Shown: piece after piece, positions 8,225-16,494 of the stretch
Layout of the letters: the number at the start of each line of letters is the position of its first letter
How positions within the stretch are numbered: the stretch's first letter is position 1
Assembly: GCA_015257485.1 (NCBI GenBank)
Contig: JABZKC010000008.1
Location: forward strand, 1-30,297
Source of the DNA: Nanosynbacter sp.
GTDB taxonomy: Bacteria; Patescibacteriota; Saccharimonadia; Saccharimonadales; Saccharimonadaceae
Direction of reading: 5' to 3'
Length of the DNA: 30,297 nt
The notes under the pieces: model-generated
The model's input: the letters and a program-made list of their open reading frames with translations, nothing else
Told to the model about the DNA's origin: nothing
Databases searched by the model: none
Made by a program: the position numbers and the translations under genes

Positions 8225-8536
8225 TTACTTTGTCGACTTTTTTGCAGTAGTCTTTTTCGCAGAAGTACGAGGTTTAGATGGATTAATAAAGCTCATCAGC
8301 TTCTTGGTCAAAATATCTTTCACTAAGCTTTTCGCGAGAGGTCCGACCGAGGTCATATCTTTAATATTATCTGCTACATCATCGGCTTTTTCGGCGATAG
8401 ATTGACCAGTTTGGACCATGATCTCAATCTCAGAGAGTAGATGAATAAATTTTACCAAGAAAATAATTCCGACAATCAGAAAAACTAACAAAGTCATTGA
8501 TAAAATCGCTACTAAAATCCATTCTGCTGTATTCAT
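8225..8536 (-). CDS. Small single-span membrane protein with lysine-rich tail, 103 aa
   Basis: Not assigned to a named gene. A long hydrophobic segment at about 6-30 (WILVAILSMTLLVFLIVGII) anchors it. An amphipathic helix with coiled-coil character follows (about 35-65), and the protein ends in a basic tail (SAKKTTAKKSTK). The general layout resembles DUF948-type helical membrane proteins that often accompany YtxH proteins, but this is weak. An AAAGG ribosome site lies 6 nt before the ATG and the TATGCTAAAAT box lies 20 nt upstream, giving a leader of about 13 nt. It begins the likely three-gene unit ending with dnaE. The tail resembles that of the membrane protein at 9674-10432. Confidence 0.75.
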   Translation of the reverse strand: MNTAEWILVAILSMTLLVFLIVGIIFLVKFIHLLSEIEIMVQTGQSIAEKADDVADNIKDMTSVGPLAKSLVKDILTKKLMSFINPSKPRTSAKKTTAKKSTK

Positions 8537-8555
8537 GTAAACCTTTCTACTAATT

Positions 8556-8566
8556 ATTTTAGCATA
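8556..8566 (-). promoter_or_regulatory. Extended -10 promoter of the small membrane protein/ytxH/dnaE unit
   Basis: TATGCTAAAAT on the minus strand, 20 nt before the ATG at 8536. No clear -35 box. Confidence 0.6.
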
Positions 8567-8574
8567 AGTTGAAT

Positions 8575-8612
8575 GAAATAAAAAATATAACTGGAGCTGC
8601 CAGTTATATTTT
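8575..8612 (-). terminator. Terminator downstream of the galU-like gene
   Basis: Perfect 13-bp arms 8582-8594 and 8600-8612 (aaaatataactgg and its complement) with a 5-nt loop, and T-rich sequence beyond on the minus strand. It lies about 65 nt after the galU-like stop. Confidence 0.75.
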
Positions 8613-8678
8613 CTTAGCCTAGCGGATTACGGATCATGTCGTAATCTTCGCAATTAGCATTTAGCTTTGAGATGAAAT

Positions 8679-9557
8679 TTAGATTTCGCGAATAAATTTC
8701 TTGATATCTTCACCAAAGTCTTCGTACATGAAGTTATAAGCCAGTGAGGCAAGCGCGTAATTCTTAGGATCACCAGTGGTCATCCAGCGACCTTTGGTCT
8801 TTTCGACATAGACATTGCCAGTTTCAGCCATCTTGGTAATCGCATCAACGGTCCAGAGTTCATTGTCGAGACCAATATTCTTTGGATCAAGGTGCTCAAA
8901 AACTTCTGGGGTCAAAAGATAGCGGCCATAGGAGGTGAGATTAGATGGAGCCTGTTCAATAGCTGGTTTTTCGATAATATTGTCGAGAGTATGAAGTTCT
9001 GCGTCACGAAGCTTAATAATGCCATATTTATTCAAAACTTCGCGTGGCATTTCTTGAGAAATAATGATAGCCTTAGCATCTTCATGTTTCTTGTATGAAT
9101 CAATCAAAGTTTTGATATCAGAGTGACCGAAAACTACATCGTCAGAATAGGCCACCACGAAGGCTTCATCGTCACGGATATAAGGGCGAGCCGAAGCGAT
9201 TGGAGAACCATTGCCGTATGGATAGCTTTGATCTTGTTTAATCACAGTGATTTTTGGAAAATCTAGAACGCGCTGTACCGGAGCATAGCGATCAAGCTTG
9301 CCCTGAGAAGCGAGTTGTTTTCTAATGCGGTTCACGGAATTATTGAAGTAATCTTCGTAAACTCCCTTACCTTCTGGAGTAGCGACGATGATAATTTCCC
9401 TAATTCCAGCATCCACACATTCCTCCACCACGAGTTGCATGATTGGACGATTGCCGAGTGGAAGCATAGCCTTAGGTACAGTTTTAGTGATTGGTAGATA
9501 GCGGCTAGCAAAGCCAGCGTCAGTAATAACAGCCTTGGTAGGTAACTTATATTTCAT
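8679..9557 (-). CDS. galU: UTP--glucose-1-phosphate uridylyltransferase-like nucleotidyltransferase
   Basis: Makes UDP-glucose (or a related nucleotide sugar) from a sugar phosphate, a precursor for cell-surface glycans. At 292 aa it matches GalU. The nucleotide-binding start is AVITDAGFASRYLP with TKTVPKAMLPLG; the usual GxGTRxLP reads AGFASRYLP, so the loop diverges. Conserved later parts include VVEECVDAGI, the DDEAFVVAYSDDVVF metal/nucleotide region, GIIKLRD and IIEKP, and DNELWTVDAI. The ATG at 9557 follows AAGGAG by 5 nt; a 16-residue upstream extension is rejected because it runs through the promoter. It has its own consensus promoter and terminator. Substrate specificity is not certain. 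Confidence 0.85.
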   Translation of the reverse strand: MKYKLPTKAVITDAGFASRYLPITKTVPKAMLPLGNRPIMQLVVEECVDAGIREIIIVATPEGKGVYEDYFNNSVNRIRKQLASQGKLDRYAPVQRVLDFPKITVIKQDQSYPYGNGSPIASARPYIRDDEAFVVAYSDDVVFGHSDIKTLIDSYKKHEDAKAIIISQEMPREVLNKYGIIKLRDAELHTLDNIIEKPAIEQAPSNLTSYGRYLLTPEVFEHLDPKNIGLDNELWTVDAITKMAETGNVYVEKTKGRWMTTGDPKNYALASLAYNFMYEDFGEDIKKFIREI

Positions 9558-9576
9558 AATTTCTCCTTGAGTTTTA

Positions 9577-9605
9577 ATTATACAAGATTGAAGCGTAATA
9601 GTCAA
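9577..9605 (-). promoter_or_regulatory. Promoter of the galU-like gene
   Basis: TTGACT (9605-9600), a 17-nt spacer and a perfect TATAAT (9582-9577). This is the best conventional sigma-70 type promoter in the window. Confidence 0.8.
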
Positions 9606-9631
9606 AGATTACAGGGGTGAATAAACTTGCT

Positions 9632-9663
9632 AAATAAAAAAATAGGGCACTTGGCCCTATTTT
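9632..9663 (-). terminator. Terminator of the DUF308-like gene
   Basis: A 10-bp stem (9639-9648/9654-9663, aaaatagggc and complement), a 5-nt loop, then TTTTTATTTA on the minus strand. Confidence 0.85.
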
Positions 9664-9673
9664 CAAATTGGCT

Positions 9674-10432
9674 TTATTTTTTAGAAATTTTCTTCGCAGT
9701 TGGCTTTTTGGTTTTCTTAGTAGCGGCTTTTTTAACCGACTTATGCGTAGTTTTCTCACCAAGATTTTTCGACTTATAAACACGATCTGGTTTTACAGAA
9801 AGTTCTTTAATGGCAGCGATTTTCTTAGCATTCTTTGCGCGTCTCTCACGACTTTCGATACGTTTTTCACGAAGATCAGTTTCATAATCATGTTTTTGTT
9901 CTTTATTATGGATGGCATAAATTAGATTCGAAACACCAAAAATCATCATATAGGAGCCAAAATATTTAATAAATGGCAGATTACCGAGATGGCCAGCGTT
10001 CACGACGACGATACCGATAATACAGCCCGAAACACCGGTGAGAACCCAAATAAAACGGTCTGTCAGATCATCCACGGAACCCAGACCAATGAAGATTTCG
10101 AGAATACCGCGGGTAATAGTATATAGACCGATAATGGCGAGGTGCCAGATAGCATTTTGATCCTTGGCAAAAAGCAGGGCAAAAGCGGCGGCAATTTCGA
10201 GAATTGCCATGAGTAGTGACAGACCCCAAGTTTCTTTCAAATGCGTGCGAGTAAGGAGGTTTAACATCTCGATAATACCGAGACCGAGCAAAACCGTACC
10301 TGCGATAACGATGATCGCTTCGAAGCTATTTAGATTTGTAAAAAGTGCGTACCAGCCAAAAAGAAGCGCCAACACACCCTGCAATGCGAATACTAGCCAG
10401 TGGCTATCAATATATTTTCGCTTGATTGACAT
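9674..10432 (-). CDS. DUF308/HdeD-like multi-span membrane protein with lysine-rich tail
   Basis: 252 aa. The first about 175 residues hold six hydrophobic segments arranged in pairs (for example WLVFALQGVLALLFGWYALF, AIIVIAGTVLLGLGIIEMLNLL), the pattern of the DUF308/HdeD family of acid-stress-linked membrane proteins whose biochemical role is unclear. After about 180 the protein becomes highly basic and ends in a repetitive KKAATKKTKKPTAKKISKK tail, resembling histone H1-like lysine/alanine tails, facing the cytoplasm if both termini are inside. The ribosome site AAGGAAAA precedes the ATG. Monocistronic between a promoter at 10462-10472 and a terminator at 9632-9663. Assignment rests on topology and motif impression only. 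Confidence 0.65.
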   Translation of the reverse strand: MSIKRKYIDSHWLVFALQGVLALLFGWYALFTNLNSFEAIIVIAGTVLLGLGIIEMLNLLTRTHLKETWGLSLLMAILEIAAAFALLFAKDQNAIWHLAIIGLYTITRGILEIFIGLGSVDDLTDRFIWVLTGVSGCIIGIVVVNAGHLGNLPFIKYFGSYMMIFGVSNLIYAIHNKEQKHDYETDLREKRIESRERRAKNAKKIAAIKELSVKPDRVYKSKNLGEKTTHKSVKKAATKKTKKPTAKKISKK

Positions 10433-10461
10433 ATAATTTTCCTTTATTAATTCTTATGTTT

Positions 10462-10472
10462 ATTTTAGCATA
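10462..10472 (-). promoter_or_regulatory. Extended -10 promoter of the DUF308-like gene
   Basis: TATGCTAAAAT on the minus strand, 29 nt before the ATG. Confidence 0.6.
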
Positions 10473-10509
10473 AAAAAGAAAAATAATGCAGAGCTTACTG
10501 GAATATCAC

Positions 10510-10542
10510 AAAAAACCTCGAATTCATTTCATATATTCGAGG
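10510..10542 (-). terminator. Terminator of the cell-wall operon
   Basis: 8-bp stem (10516-10523/10535-10542, cctcgaat/attcgagg), then six T's on the minus strand. It ends the operon running from 15740 to 10565. Confidence 0.85.
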
Positions 10543-10564
10543 CTTTTTAGTCAACCTTAAAAAT

Positions 10565-11593
10565 TTAGACGTGACGCACTTTGCGACGCAGGGTTTCAAT
10601 TGGTAGAGTTTTAGTGTAGTAAGAAATTTTATCCAAGACGAAATCTCTAGCTTCGAGATATTTTAACTCTTCCACGCCAAATCCACGCTTAAAGACTGAG
10701 ACACCATAAAAGCGGTGCTTAGTATCGTTTTCGTCAACAATACCCCAGAAATTATAGCGCTTGATGCCACGCTTTCTGGCATCACGCATAGCCTCCATAT
10801 GAAGAAGTGGGGCACCGGAATACTTAGTACCAAGTTCGGAGGAAACGCCATAATGATAAGATGCTTCATTGCCGTAGAAAATCATGAAGTTTTCGGCGAG
10901 GATCTCACCATCAAGCTTTGCGATATAGAGTACCGCCTCATCATTTTTAGCAAAAGCGGCAAATTGCTTGGTGAGGAAGTCCTCAGAGAAGGCATAAAAG
11001 TCGTGGCGCTTAGCAGTTTGTAATTCAATTTGATAAAAATCATGAATCGCTTTCGGATCGGAAGTTTTTTCGATGGTGATTTGATTTTTCTCGGCTTTAC
11101 GCAGAGCGCGGCGCAGGCGCTGACGCATGTTTTTAAGAATTTCTTCTTCGGAATTTTCTAGATTAAGGACACCGGCAAACTCCACCGAAAGATACATCGG
11201 GGCCTTGCGGAAACCAAGTTGCTGAAAAATCTTGGCGTTCTCTGGGGTATTCTGAAGCTGAGGGCGTACACGGACGAAAGTACATTTTAATTTTTTCGCT
11301 TGTAATTTCATGTCGTCGAAAATCAGTTTTTTAACTTCTTGGTTGGTCCAATCAAAAATCGGTCCACCAGCTATGGCAAGATGACGCCCACGCTTGGCTG
11401 GTTCGACTTCGCCGGCATAAACTCCGACGAGCTGATCATTTTCGTCATAGACACCACGACGCACAATATCAAAACCACGCGAACGATAGAATTCATAAAA
11501 ATCCCAGGATTGTAAAAAGTTAGCATCCTGATGTGCGGTGACGAATTTATCCCACTCAGTTTGATTTTCGACGGTTTTGACGGTATATTTCAT
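10565..11593 (-). CDS. FemAB-family peptidoglycan bridge aminoacyltransferase
   Basis: 342 aa with the double GNAT-like fold of FemA/FemX proteins, which transfer amino acids from aminoacyl-tRNA to the stem peptide of lipid II at the inner face of the membrane. Recognisable parts are NFLQSWDFYEFYRSRGFD (start of the first GNAT half), FVRVRPQLQNTPEN, the basic KNMRQRLRRALRKAEK segment that opens the second half, and the C-terminal YNFWGIVDEND...FKRGFG motif typical of the family. It lies 15 nt after the aminotransferase-FemAB fusion with a ribosome site (AAAGGAAACT). Its sequence clearly parallels the C-terminal half of that fusion, so the two are paralogous. The amino acid transferred is unknown. 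Confidence 0.88.
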   Translation of the reverse strand: MKYTVKTVENQTEWDKFVTAHQDANFLQSWDFYEFYRSRGFDIVRRGVYDENDQLVGVYAGEVEPAKRGRHLAIAGGPIFDWTNQEVKKLIFDDMKLQAKKLKCTFVRVRPQLQNTPENAKIFQQLGFRKAPMYLSVEFAGVLNLENSEEEILKNMRQRLRRALRKAEKNQITIEKTSDPKAIHDFYQIELQTAKRHDFYAFSEDFLTKQFAAFAKNDEAVLYIAKLDGEILAENFMIFYGNEASYHYGVSSELGTKYSGAPLLHMEAMRDARKRGIKRYNFWGIVDENDTKHRFYGVSVFKRGFGVEELKYLEARDFVLDKISYYTKTLPIETLRRKVRHV

Positions 11594-11608
11594 AGTTTCC
11601 TTTTTAAT

Positions 11609-13756
11609 TTATAGATGACGTTTTTTGCGACGAGCGTCTTCGACTAGACGAATCAGACCGTAGTGAAGTTTTTTAACTGGAAGGTCATGGGCATGCAAAT
11701 AATCAAATTTTTCACCACCAAAGCCAGATTTGAAGGTGGTAACACCAGCAAATTTATGATTCTTCTGACCGGCTGGGGCAATACCCCAAAGATTATAGCG
11801 GAGCTTGCCTTGCTTTTTGAGATCTTTCATCACGTGCCACTGGAGAGCGTAAGCACCTGGGAATTTGTAATTTAATTCGGTCGAAGCAGCTTCAAAATAA
11901 TCTCCTTCTAGCACATCGGTTATTACTAAACCATAGGCAACTGGCTTGCCATCTAGGGTGGCGCGGTAAATCTGAAGATCAGAGCCGAAAGCCTTGGCGT
12001 AGGCATTGAGATCCTTACGACGTGGCGGAATAAAACCCTGACGCTTAGCGGTTTCAGCCTGAATCTGATGAAATTCACGGAGAATTTCTGGACTATTAGA
12101 TTTTTTCACCTTAAAATTCAATTTCTCCGAACGACGCACTTCGTAGCGAGTTTGACGACGCATGTTTTTCAGGAGATCCTCTTCGGACTGAGTGAGATCA
12201 ACGAAAATTGTATTTTCGGCGTGAAGAAAATAGGAGGCAGAGAGTGACGGAAGTGACTCGATAAGCGTTCGATTTTCCGGAGTTTCCGCGAGATTTGGAC
12301 GAAAACGCACGAAGACACAATTATTTTGCTTAGCGTAGCGGTAAATTTCGGCCATGGCTAACTCTAGTTCGTCACGACTCTGGTAATCGAGAATCGGTCC
12401 GCACGGGATTTCTAAAAATCGGCCGCGCTTAGCATTTTTAATAATGGCCAGACAATAAGATTTTTCACTAAACATCAGGAAGATAGGCTTATGACCGATA
12501 GATTTATTGACTTCATACCACTGCCTAGATTGCAAGAAATTAGTGTGCGGCGCAGCGTGACGAAGAGTGTCGATTCGTGTGATTTCAGTTTCGGTAAGAG
12601 ATTTTTTGGTGGTGAAGGGAGCGATTTTTTCACCTTCTAAATTAACTTCGTATTGATTAATCAGATGTCTAGCCTCAGCGAGCTCAAAAATATTGAGCCA
12701 GTTTGGCAGATTGATTAGATGATTGGCGGCAAAAACCGCATTTGGGCAAGCTTTTTCATTAAAATTAGCTTGATTATAATATCTTTCCGGCGAAACTGGT
12801 GAGCTATACCAAATGTCATCCATAATAAAGCCCGCGGCCGTGAGTTTTTCTAATAACTCTGCACGATTTTCGACAAAATAGAATCGACGAAGTGGTGTGC
12901 GGTGTTTAATTTTCTTTAGATCTCTCAGAGCCAGTTTAGCCTGCCAATGCGTGAGGCGAATAGAATTATCTAATTTAGCATCAGCGGATTTCTGGATTTG
13001 ATGAGTCTTCAATAAAAACGCGGTATAGAAGCGACCAAAATTAAGGTGACCAAGCTGCAAACGGAATAATGCACGGGTAATGGTGCCAAAAAGCGGATAT
13101 AAACGAGTGCGAAAACGGTCGGCGAAGCTTGGTAGATTGACTGGAATGGTGAAAGATTTTTTGCGCTTATCGGTCTTACGAAGAAATAGCAAGCCACCAG
13201 AAATTAAATCTAGGGATTTTCCCTTACCAAAGCTCATAATCACGGCATCACCGACCATGCCAGCTTCACGGCCATCGGCGTAATCCATACCGATACAGTG
13301 CGCAAGATCTTCGATTAGAGCAAGATTGTATTTTCTAGCGACAGATTCGATATTGGCTATATCACAGGGGTAAGCCAAATTATTCTGTACGATCACCGCT
13401 TTAATTTCTGGATTTTTCGCGCAAGCTTTTTCGAGGGCTTTCGCGTCAAAGTGAAGATTTTCGAGATTCACATCAAGATAAATCGGCTCACAACCAGCAC
13501 TGCGCACCGCTTCCACCACTGCGAAGCAAGTCAAAGCTGTAATCGCCACCTTATCCCCAGGCTTAGTGAAATATTTAATAGCCTCAGAAAGTGCAGTACG
13601 CCCTGAACCATAAAGCGCAACATTTTCTGCTTCGACTTGATAGCGTTTAGCGACATAGGTTTTTAATTTTTCAGAATCTTTTTTGAAACCAAAGGTAAAT
13701 AATTGTCTGAAGGTTTTCTTTAAACCAAATTGGCTAGCGTGAGCGATAAACTTCAT
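11609..13756 (-). CDS. DegT-type PLP aminotransferase fused to a FemAB-family transferase
   Basis: 715 aa with two enzymatic parts. Residues about 1-350 resemble DegT/DnrJ/EryC1/StrS aminotransferases: ALYGSGRTALSEAI (47-60), IEDLAHCIG (148-156, the ED-H motif near the cofactor ring), and SFGKGKSLDLISGG (175-188), where K180 is the expected PLP lysine. Residues about 385-715 are a FemAB domain: NFLQSRQWYEVNKSIGHKP, FVRFRPNLAETPEN, KNMRRQTRYEVRRSEK, YNLWGIAPAGQKNHKFAG and FKSGFGGE. DegT enzymes normally aminate keto-sugars, while FemAB proteins add amino acids to lipid II. A single chain with both suggests a linked modification of a wall precursor. No membrane span is evident. The ATG shares one base with the stop of the upstream hydrolase (TAATG), implying coupled translation. 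Confidence 0.85.
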   Translation of the reverse strand: MKFIAHASQFGLKKTFRQLFTFGFKKDSEKLKTYVAKRYQVEAENVALYGSGRTALSEAIKYFTKPGDKVAITALTCFAVVEAVRSAGCEPIYLDVNLENLHFDAKALEKACAKNPEIKAVIVQNNLAYPCDIANIESVARKYNLALIEDLAHCIGMDYADGREAGMVGDAVIMSFGKGKSLDLISGGLLFLRKTDKRKKSFTIPVNLPSFADRFRTRLYPLFGTITRALFRLQLGHLNFGRFYTAFLLKTHQIQKSADAKLDNSIRLTHWQAKLALRDLKKIKHRTPLRRFYFVENRAELLEKLTAAGFIMDDIWYSSPVSPERYYNQANFNEKACPNAVFAANHLINLPNWLNIFELAEARHLINQYEVNLEGEKIAPFTTKKSLTETEITRIDTLRHAAPHTNFLQSRQWYEVNKSIGHKPIFLMFSEKSYCLAIIKNAKRGRFLEIPCGPILDYQSRDELELAMAEIYRYAKQNNCVFVRFRPNLAETPENRTLIESLPSLSASYFLHAENTIFVDLTQSEEDLLKNMRRQTRYEVRRSEKLNFKVKKSNSPEILREFHQIQAETAKRQGFIPPRRKDLNAYAKAFGSDLQIYRATLDGKPVAYGLVITDVLEGDYFEAASTELNYKFPGAYALQWHVMKDLKKQGKLRYNLWGIAPAGQKNHKFAGVTTFKSGFGGEKFDYLHAHDLPVKKLHYGLIRLVEDARRKKRHL

Positions 13757-14427
13757 TAAGCAAATACCTCACTGATAGCCTTGGCCAGGCCTTTTGGATC
13801 GTCGATATATGGAGCGTGACGCCATTTTTCGGAAGAATAGAAAGTACTGCCGGAAATCAGTTCATGAAGCTTTTTACCTTGGCGAAGCGGCGTAATTTGA
13901 TCATTTTCGCCCCAAAGAATCGAAGTTTTTACCTTAATGCGTGACGGATCGAGATTCTTATCAGATTCATGCATGTTGGCTAAAGTTTTTTTCATATTTT
14001 CTGGTGCATGAGCATAATCAGAGGCCCCAACTAACTTATGAAAAACTTTACGCAGGATCGGCACTCGCTTAAAAATACCGAAAGTCTTGCTGAATCCGCG
14101 TAAAAGATCACGTTTCAAGGATTTTTCATAAATACCCGCACTATCGAGAAGAATTAAATGTGAAAGTTTTTTCGGATGCTTGATAGTGAGATTCATTAGA
14201 ATACGGCCGCCATTACTATGTCCGAGTACCACAGCTTCATCTGGAAGCTCACGCTTGGCCCAGCGTACATAATCATTAATGGTCCAAACTTTTTGGCTTT
14301 GCTCCGTCAGGCCCGGGACATGCAACATTTTAACTTCGATTTTGTATTTATCACGTAAAATTTCAATGGTTTTGGCCCAAGGTTCAACGGTGTAGGTCCA
14401 GCCATGAATAATGTATAAAGTTTTCAT
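13756..14427 (-). CDS. Alpha/beta-hydrolase fold protein
   Basis: 223 aa, a compact alpha/beta hydrolase. The oxyanion-region motif IIHGW is at 6-10, the nucleophile elbow GHSNGG gives Ser71, and the acid and base are likely Asp176 (WGENDQITP) and His204 (WRHAPYIDDP), so the triad is complete. The substrate cannot be inferred; esterase, amidase or thioesterase are all possible. Placement between a Mur-type ligase and a FemAB fusion, with one-base TAATG overlaps at both ends, argues for a wall-precursor or precursor-activation role. No signal peptide, so cytoplasmic. Confidence 0.85.
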   Translation of the reverse strand: MKTLYIIHGWTYTVEPWAKTIEILRDKYKIEVKMLHVPGLTEQSQKVWTINDYVRWAKRELPDEAVVLGHSNGGRILMNLTIKHPKKLSHLILLDSAGIYEKSLKRDLLRGFSKTFGIFKRVPILRKVFHKLVGASDYAHAPENMKKTLANMHESDKNLDPSRIKVKTSILWGENDQITPLRQGKKLHELISGSTFYSSEKWRHAPYIDDPKGLAKAISEVFA

Positions 14428-15740
14428 TAGTTAAGTCCCCTTTTTTCACGGCGCTTTTCTGCGGCCTTTTCACGGCGTGGCAGACGTTCAGCATCGGCCG
14501 GATTTAATAATAATTTTTCGATAATCCATTCGAGATATTGGCTGCCCTTAAAGAGAATCGTTTCGCCATTTACGGCATTTTGCTGAATGAATTCGAGAGC
14601 CTTTTTGGGATCATCAAAGGCATCGACCTTGATTCCCTGCTTCTTGAGGATTGGATAGGTATATTCGCGGGTACGCCGACCGATTAAAATTACTTGTTCT
14701 GGCTGAGCAGACATAATCGCATCAGCAAGTTTTTCATGTTCATGCCGTTCGATACTACCCTGTTCTACCATGTCGCCAATCACTAGCCATTTATGCTTGG
14801 TATGCATTACGCGATACATTTTAAGGATCGACTCCATAGAAATCAGATGGGCATTATAGCTACTATCGATAATTTTTAGGTTATTAATTCCTTTCAAAAA
14901 AGTATTTCGACCCGGAGCTTCACGCATATCGGAAAAATCACTTGGTATCTGAATATGGAGATATTCACAAAGCTTAGACAACATAGATAATTGAATTGCC
15001 AAATCGCGTTGCATAGGATTTTTAAATGTAATAGTGAATTCGTTTAGTTTCGGTTGGCTGGAGAAATTCATAATGAACTCAGTCTTATTTGGATAAACGG
15101 TATATTTTAGCAATTCGCTCTTACTACATTTAATGACTTCAGCCTTAGTTTTGCCTTTGGCGACAATTTTATCAATCGCACGATTCATAAGAGCGACATC
15201 CTTGTCGATGAGGATTAATTTTTGTGTATTTTCGGGCAAGGTAGCGAATTCATGAGTGATGGCTTTTTCGAGATTCGGAAAGAGACCGGCTTCTACCTGT
15301 TTTTCAAATTGTACGGCATGTGAAAGACCCAAGGAAACCCAAATAGTGACTTCTGGTTTTAGCCATTTGGCGAGGAATTCGGCTTCGTGTGGGCGTTCTC
15401 CATCGATTTCGACAATATAAAACTTTTCACGATGGGTGTAAAAAAGCGATTTGAGTGGCACACCAATGATTAAGCTAAGCCAGCGCCACTTACTACCACG
15501 TACGCCGTCCATATCAACAATATCAAAGGCCACACCAAAGGCAGAATTAGCATTAAAGGAATAGTGCGCCTTAGTTTTCAGAGTAGATTCGACCAAATTC
15601 AACATGGTAGTCTTGCCAACTGAACCGGTAATGGCAATCACCCGAGGTTTCCAGCGTTTGAGTGAAATATTGGCAAAAAAACGAAAATAATTCGCAGCCA
15701 AAAAATAAAATTTCTTTTTAAGTCTCATTACGAGCGTCAT
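14427..15740 (-). CDS. Mur ligase family protein (MurF-like) lacking the N-terminal UDP-binding domain
   Basis: 437 aa. Mur ligases join amino acids or peptides to UDP-MurNAc using ATP. The P-loop is ITGSVGKTT (37-45), unusually close to the N-terminus: MurF normally has an 80-100-residue substrate domain first. Here it is replaced by a basic, hydrophobic stretch (RLKKKFYFLAANYFRFFANI) that may associate with the membrane. MurF-like features follow: NSAFGVAF, IVEIDGERPHEAEFLAKWLKPEV, REAPGRNTFLKG, and the C-terminal GDMVEQGSIERHEHEKLADAI. The C-terminus is highly charged. The ATG at 15740 is 6 nt downstream of TAAAAT, so leaderless. It starts a four-gene operon with a hydrolase and two FemAB proteins. 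The substrate could be lipid-linked; MurT-like or other Mur-related activities are alternatives. Confidence 0.8.
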   Translation of the reverse strand: MTLVMRLKKKFYFLAANYFRFFANISLKRWKPRVIAITGSVGKTTMLNLVESTLKTKAHYSFNANSAFGVAFDIVDMDGVRGSKWRWLSLIIGVPLKSLFYTHREKFYIVEIDGERPHEAEFLAKWLKPEVTIWVSLGLSHAVQFEKQVEAGLFPNLEKAITHEFATLPENTQKLILIDKDVALMNRAIDKIVAKGKTKAEVIKCSKSELLKYTVYPNKTEFIMNFSSQPKLNEFTITFKNPMQRDLAIQLSMLSKLCEYLHIQIPSDFSDMREAPGRNTFLKGINNLKIIDSSYNAHLISMESILKMYRVMHTKHKWLVIGDMVEQGSIERHEHEKLADAIMSAQPEQVILIGRRTREYTYPILKKQGIKVDAFDDPKKALEFIQQNAVNGETILFKGSQYLEWIIEKLLLNPADAERLPRREKAAEKRREKRGLN

Positions 15741-15746
15741 ATATTT

Positions 15747-15757
15747 ATTTTAGCATA
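15747..15757 (-). promoter_or_regulatory. Leaderless promoter of the cell-wall operon
   Basis: TATGCTAAAAT on the minus strand; the hexamer ends 6 nt before the ATG at 15740. It lies in the 22-bp gap after glnQ, with no terminator seen, so read-through from the transporter operon is also possible. Confidence 0.65.
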
Positions 15758-15762
15758 TACTG

Positions 15763-16494
15763 TTAATTTTTTATATTTTGGAAGAAGCGAGCGGCACGTT
15801 CGGTAGTCGGATGGTCCATAACTTGATGCGGCTCGCCGTCTTCAATAATTTTCCCCTTATCAAGAAAGATAAGGCGGGTGCCAACCTCTCTGGCAAAACT
15901 CATTTCATGAGTGACAATCACCATAGTGCGACTATGATCTTTGGCAAGGTCCTTAATAACCTCGAGCACTTCGCCTACCATTTCAGGGTCGAGTGCAGAG
16001 GTCGGCTCATCAAACAAAATTACCTCGGGATGCATAGCGAGAGCCCTTGCGATAGCCACACGCTGCTTCTGACCACCCGAAAGATTTTTTGGATAATCAT
16101 AAGCCTTATTTGCGAGGCCAACCCGTCTCAATAATTCCATAGCTTCTTTTTCTGCCTGTTTATTCGATAGATGTAGGACTTTTCTGGGAGCGAGCTTGAT
16201 GTTTTCTATGATATTAAGATTTTCAAAAAGATTAAAACTTTGAAAAACCATACCAACTTTAGCACGAAGCTTATTGAGATTGGTTTTTGGATCTGTAATT
16301 TCCTGGCCATCGATAAAAATTTGACCTTTATCTGGGGTATTCAGCAAATTCAGGCAACGCAGAAAAGTGGATTTACCAGAGCCAGATGAACCGATGAGAA
16401 CTACGGTCTCACCATCTTGAATCTCGAGATCGATGCCCCGTAAAACTTTTTGATTTTCGAAACTTTTTTCCAGTTTCTTCACAATTATCGACAT
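15763..16494 (-). CDS. glnQ: Polar amino-acid ABC transporter ATP-binding protein
   Basis: 243-aa ATPase that drives import. Walker A GSSGSGKST (35-43), Q-loop Gln85 (MVFQSF), signature LSGGQKQR (138-145), Walker B VILFDE (158-163) and H-loop His196 (VTHEM) are all intact. The FNLFENLNIIENI and DEPTSALDPEMVGEVL context is typical of the GlnQ/HisP amino-acid subfamily. The ATG directly follows the stop of the permease gene (TAAATG). It is last in a three-gene operon with the permease and binding protein. The exact amino acid is not deducible; glnQ is used as the family name. Confidence 0.93.
   Translation of the reverse strand: MSIIVKKLEKSFENQKVLRGIDLEIQDGETVVLIGSSGSGKSTFLRCLNLLNTPDKGQIFIDGQEITDPKTNLNKLRAKVGMVFQSFNLFENLNIIENIKLAPRKVLHLSNKQAEKEAMELLRRVGLANKAYDYPKNLSGGQKQRVAIARALAMHPEVILFDEPTSALDPEMVGEVLEVIKDLAKDHSRTMVIVTHEMSFAREVGTRLIFLDKGKIIEDGEPHQVMDHPTTERAARFFQNIKN

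Noticed and set aside
9558..9605. 16-residue N-terminal extension of the GalU-like protein
   Set aside because: It spans the promoter boxes; AAGGAG sits directly before the ATG at 9557.
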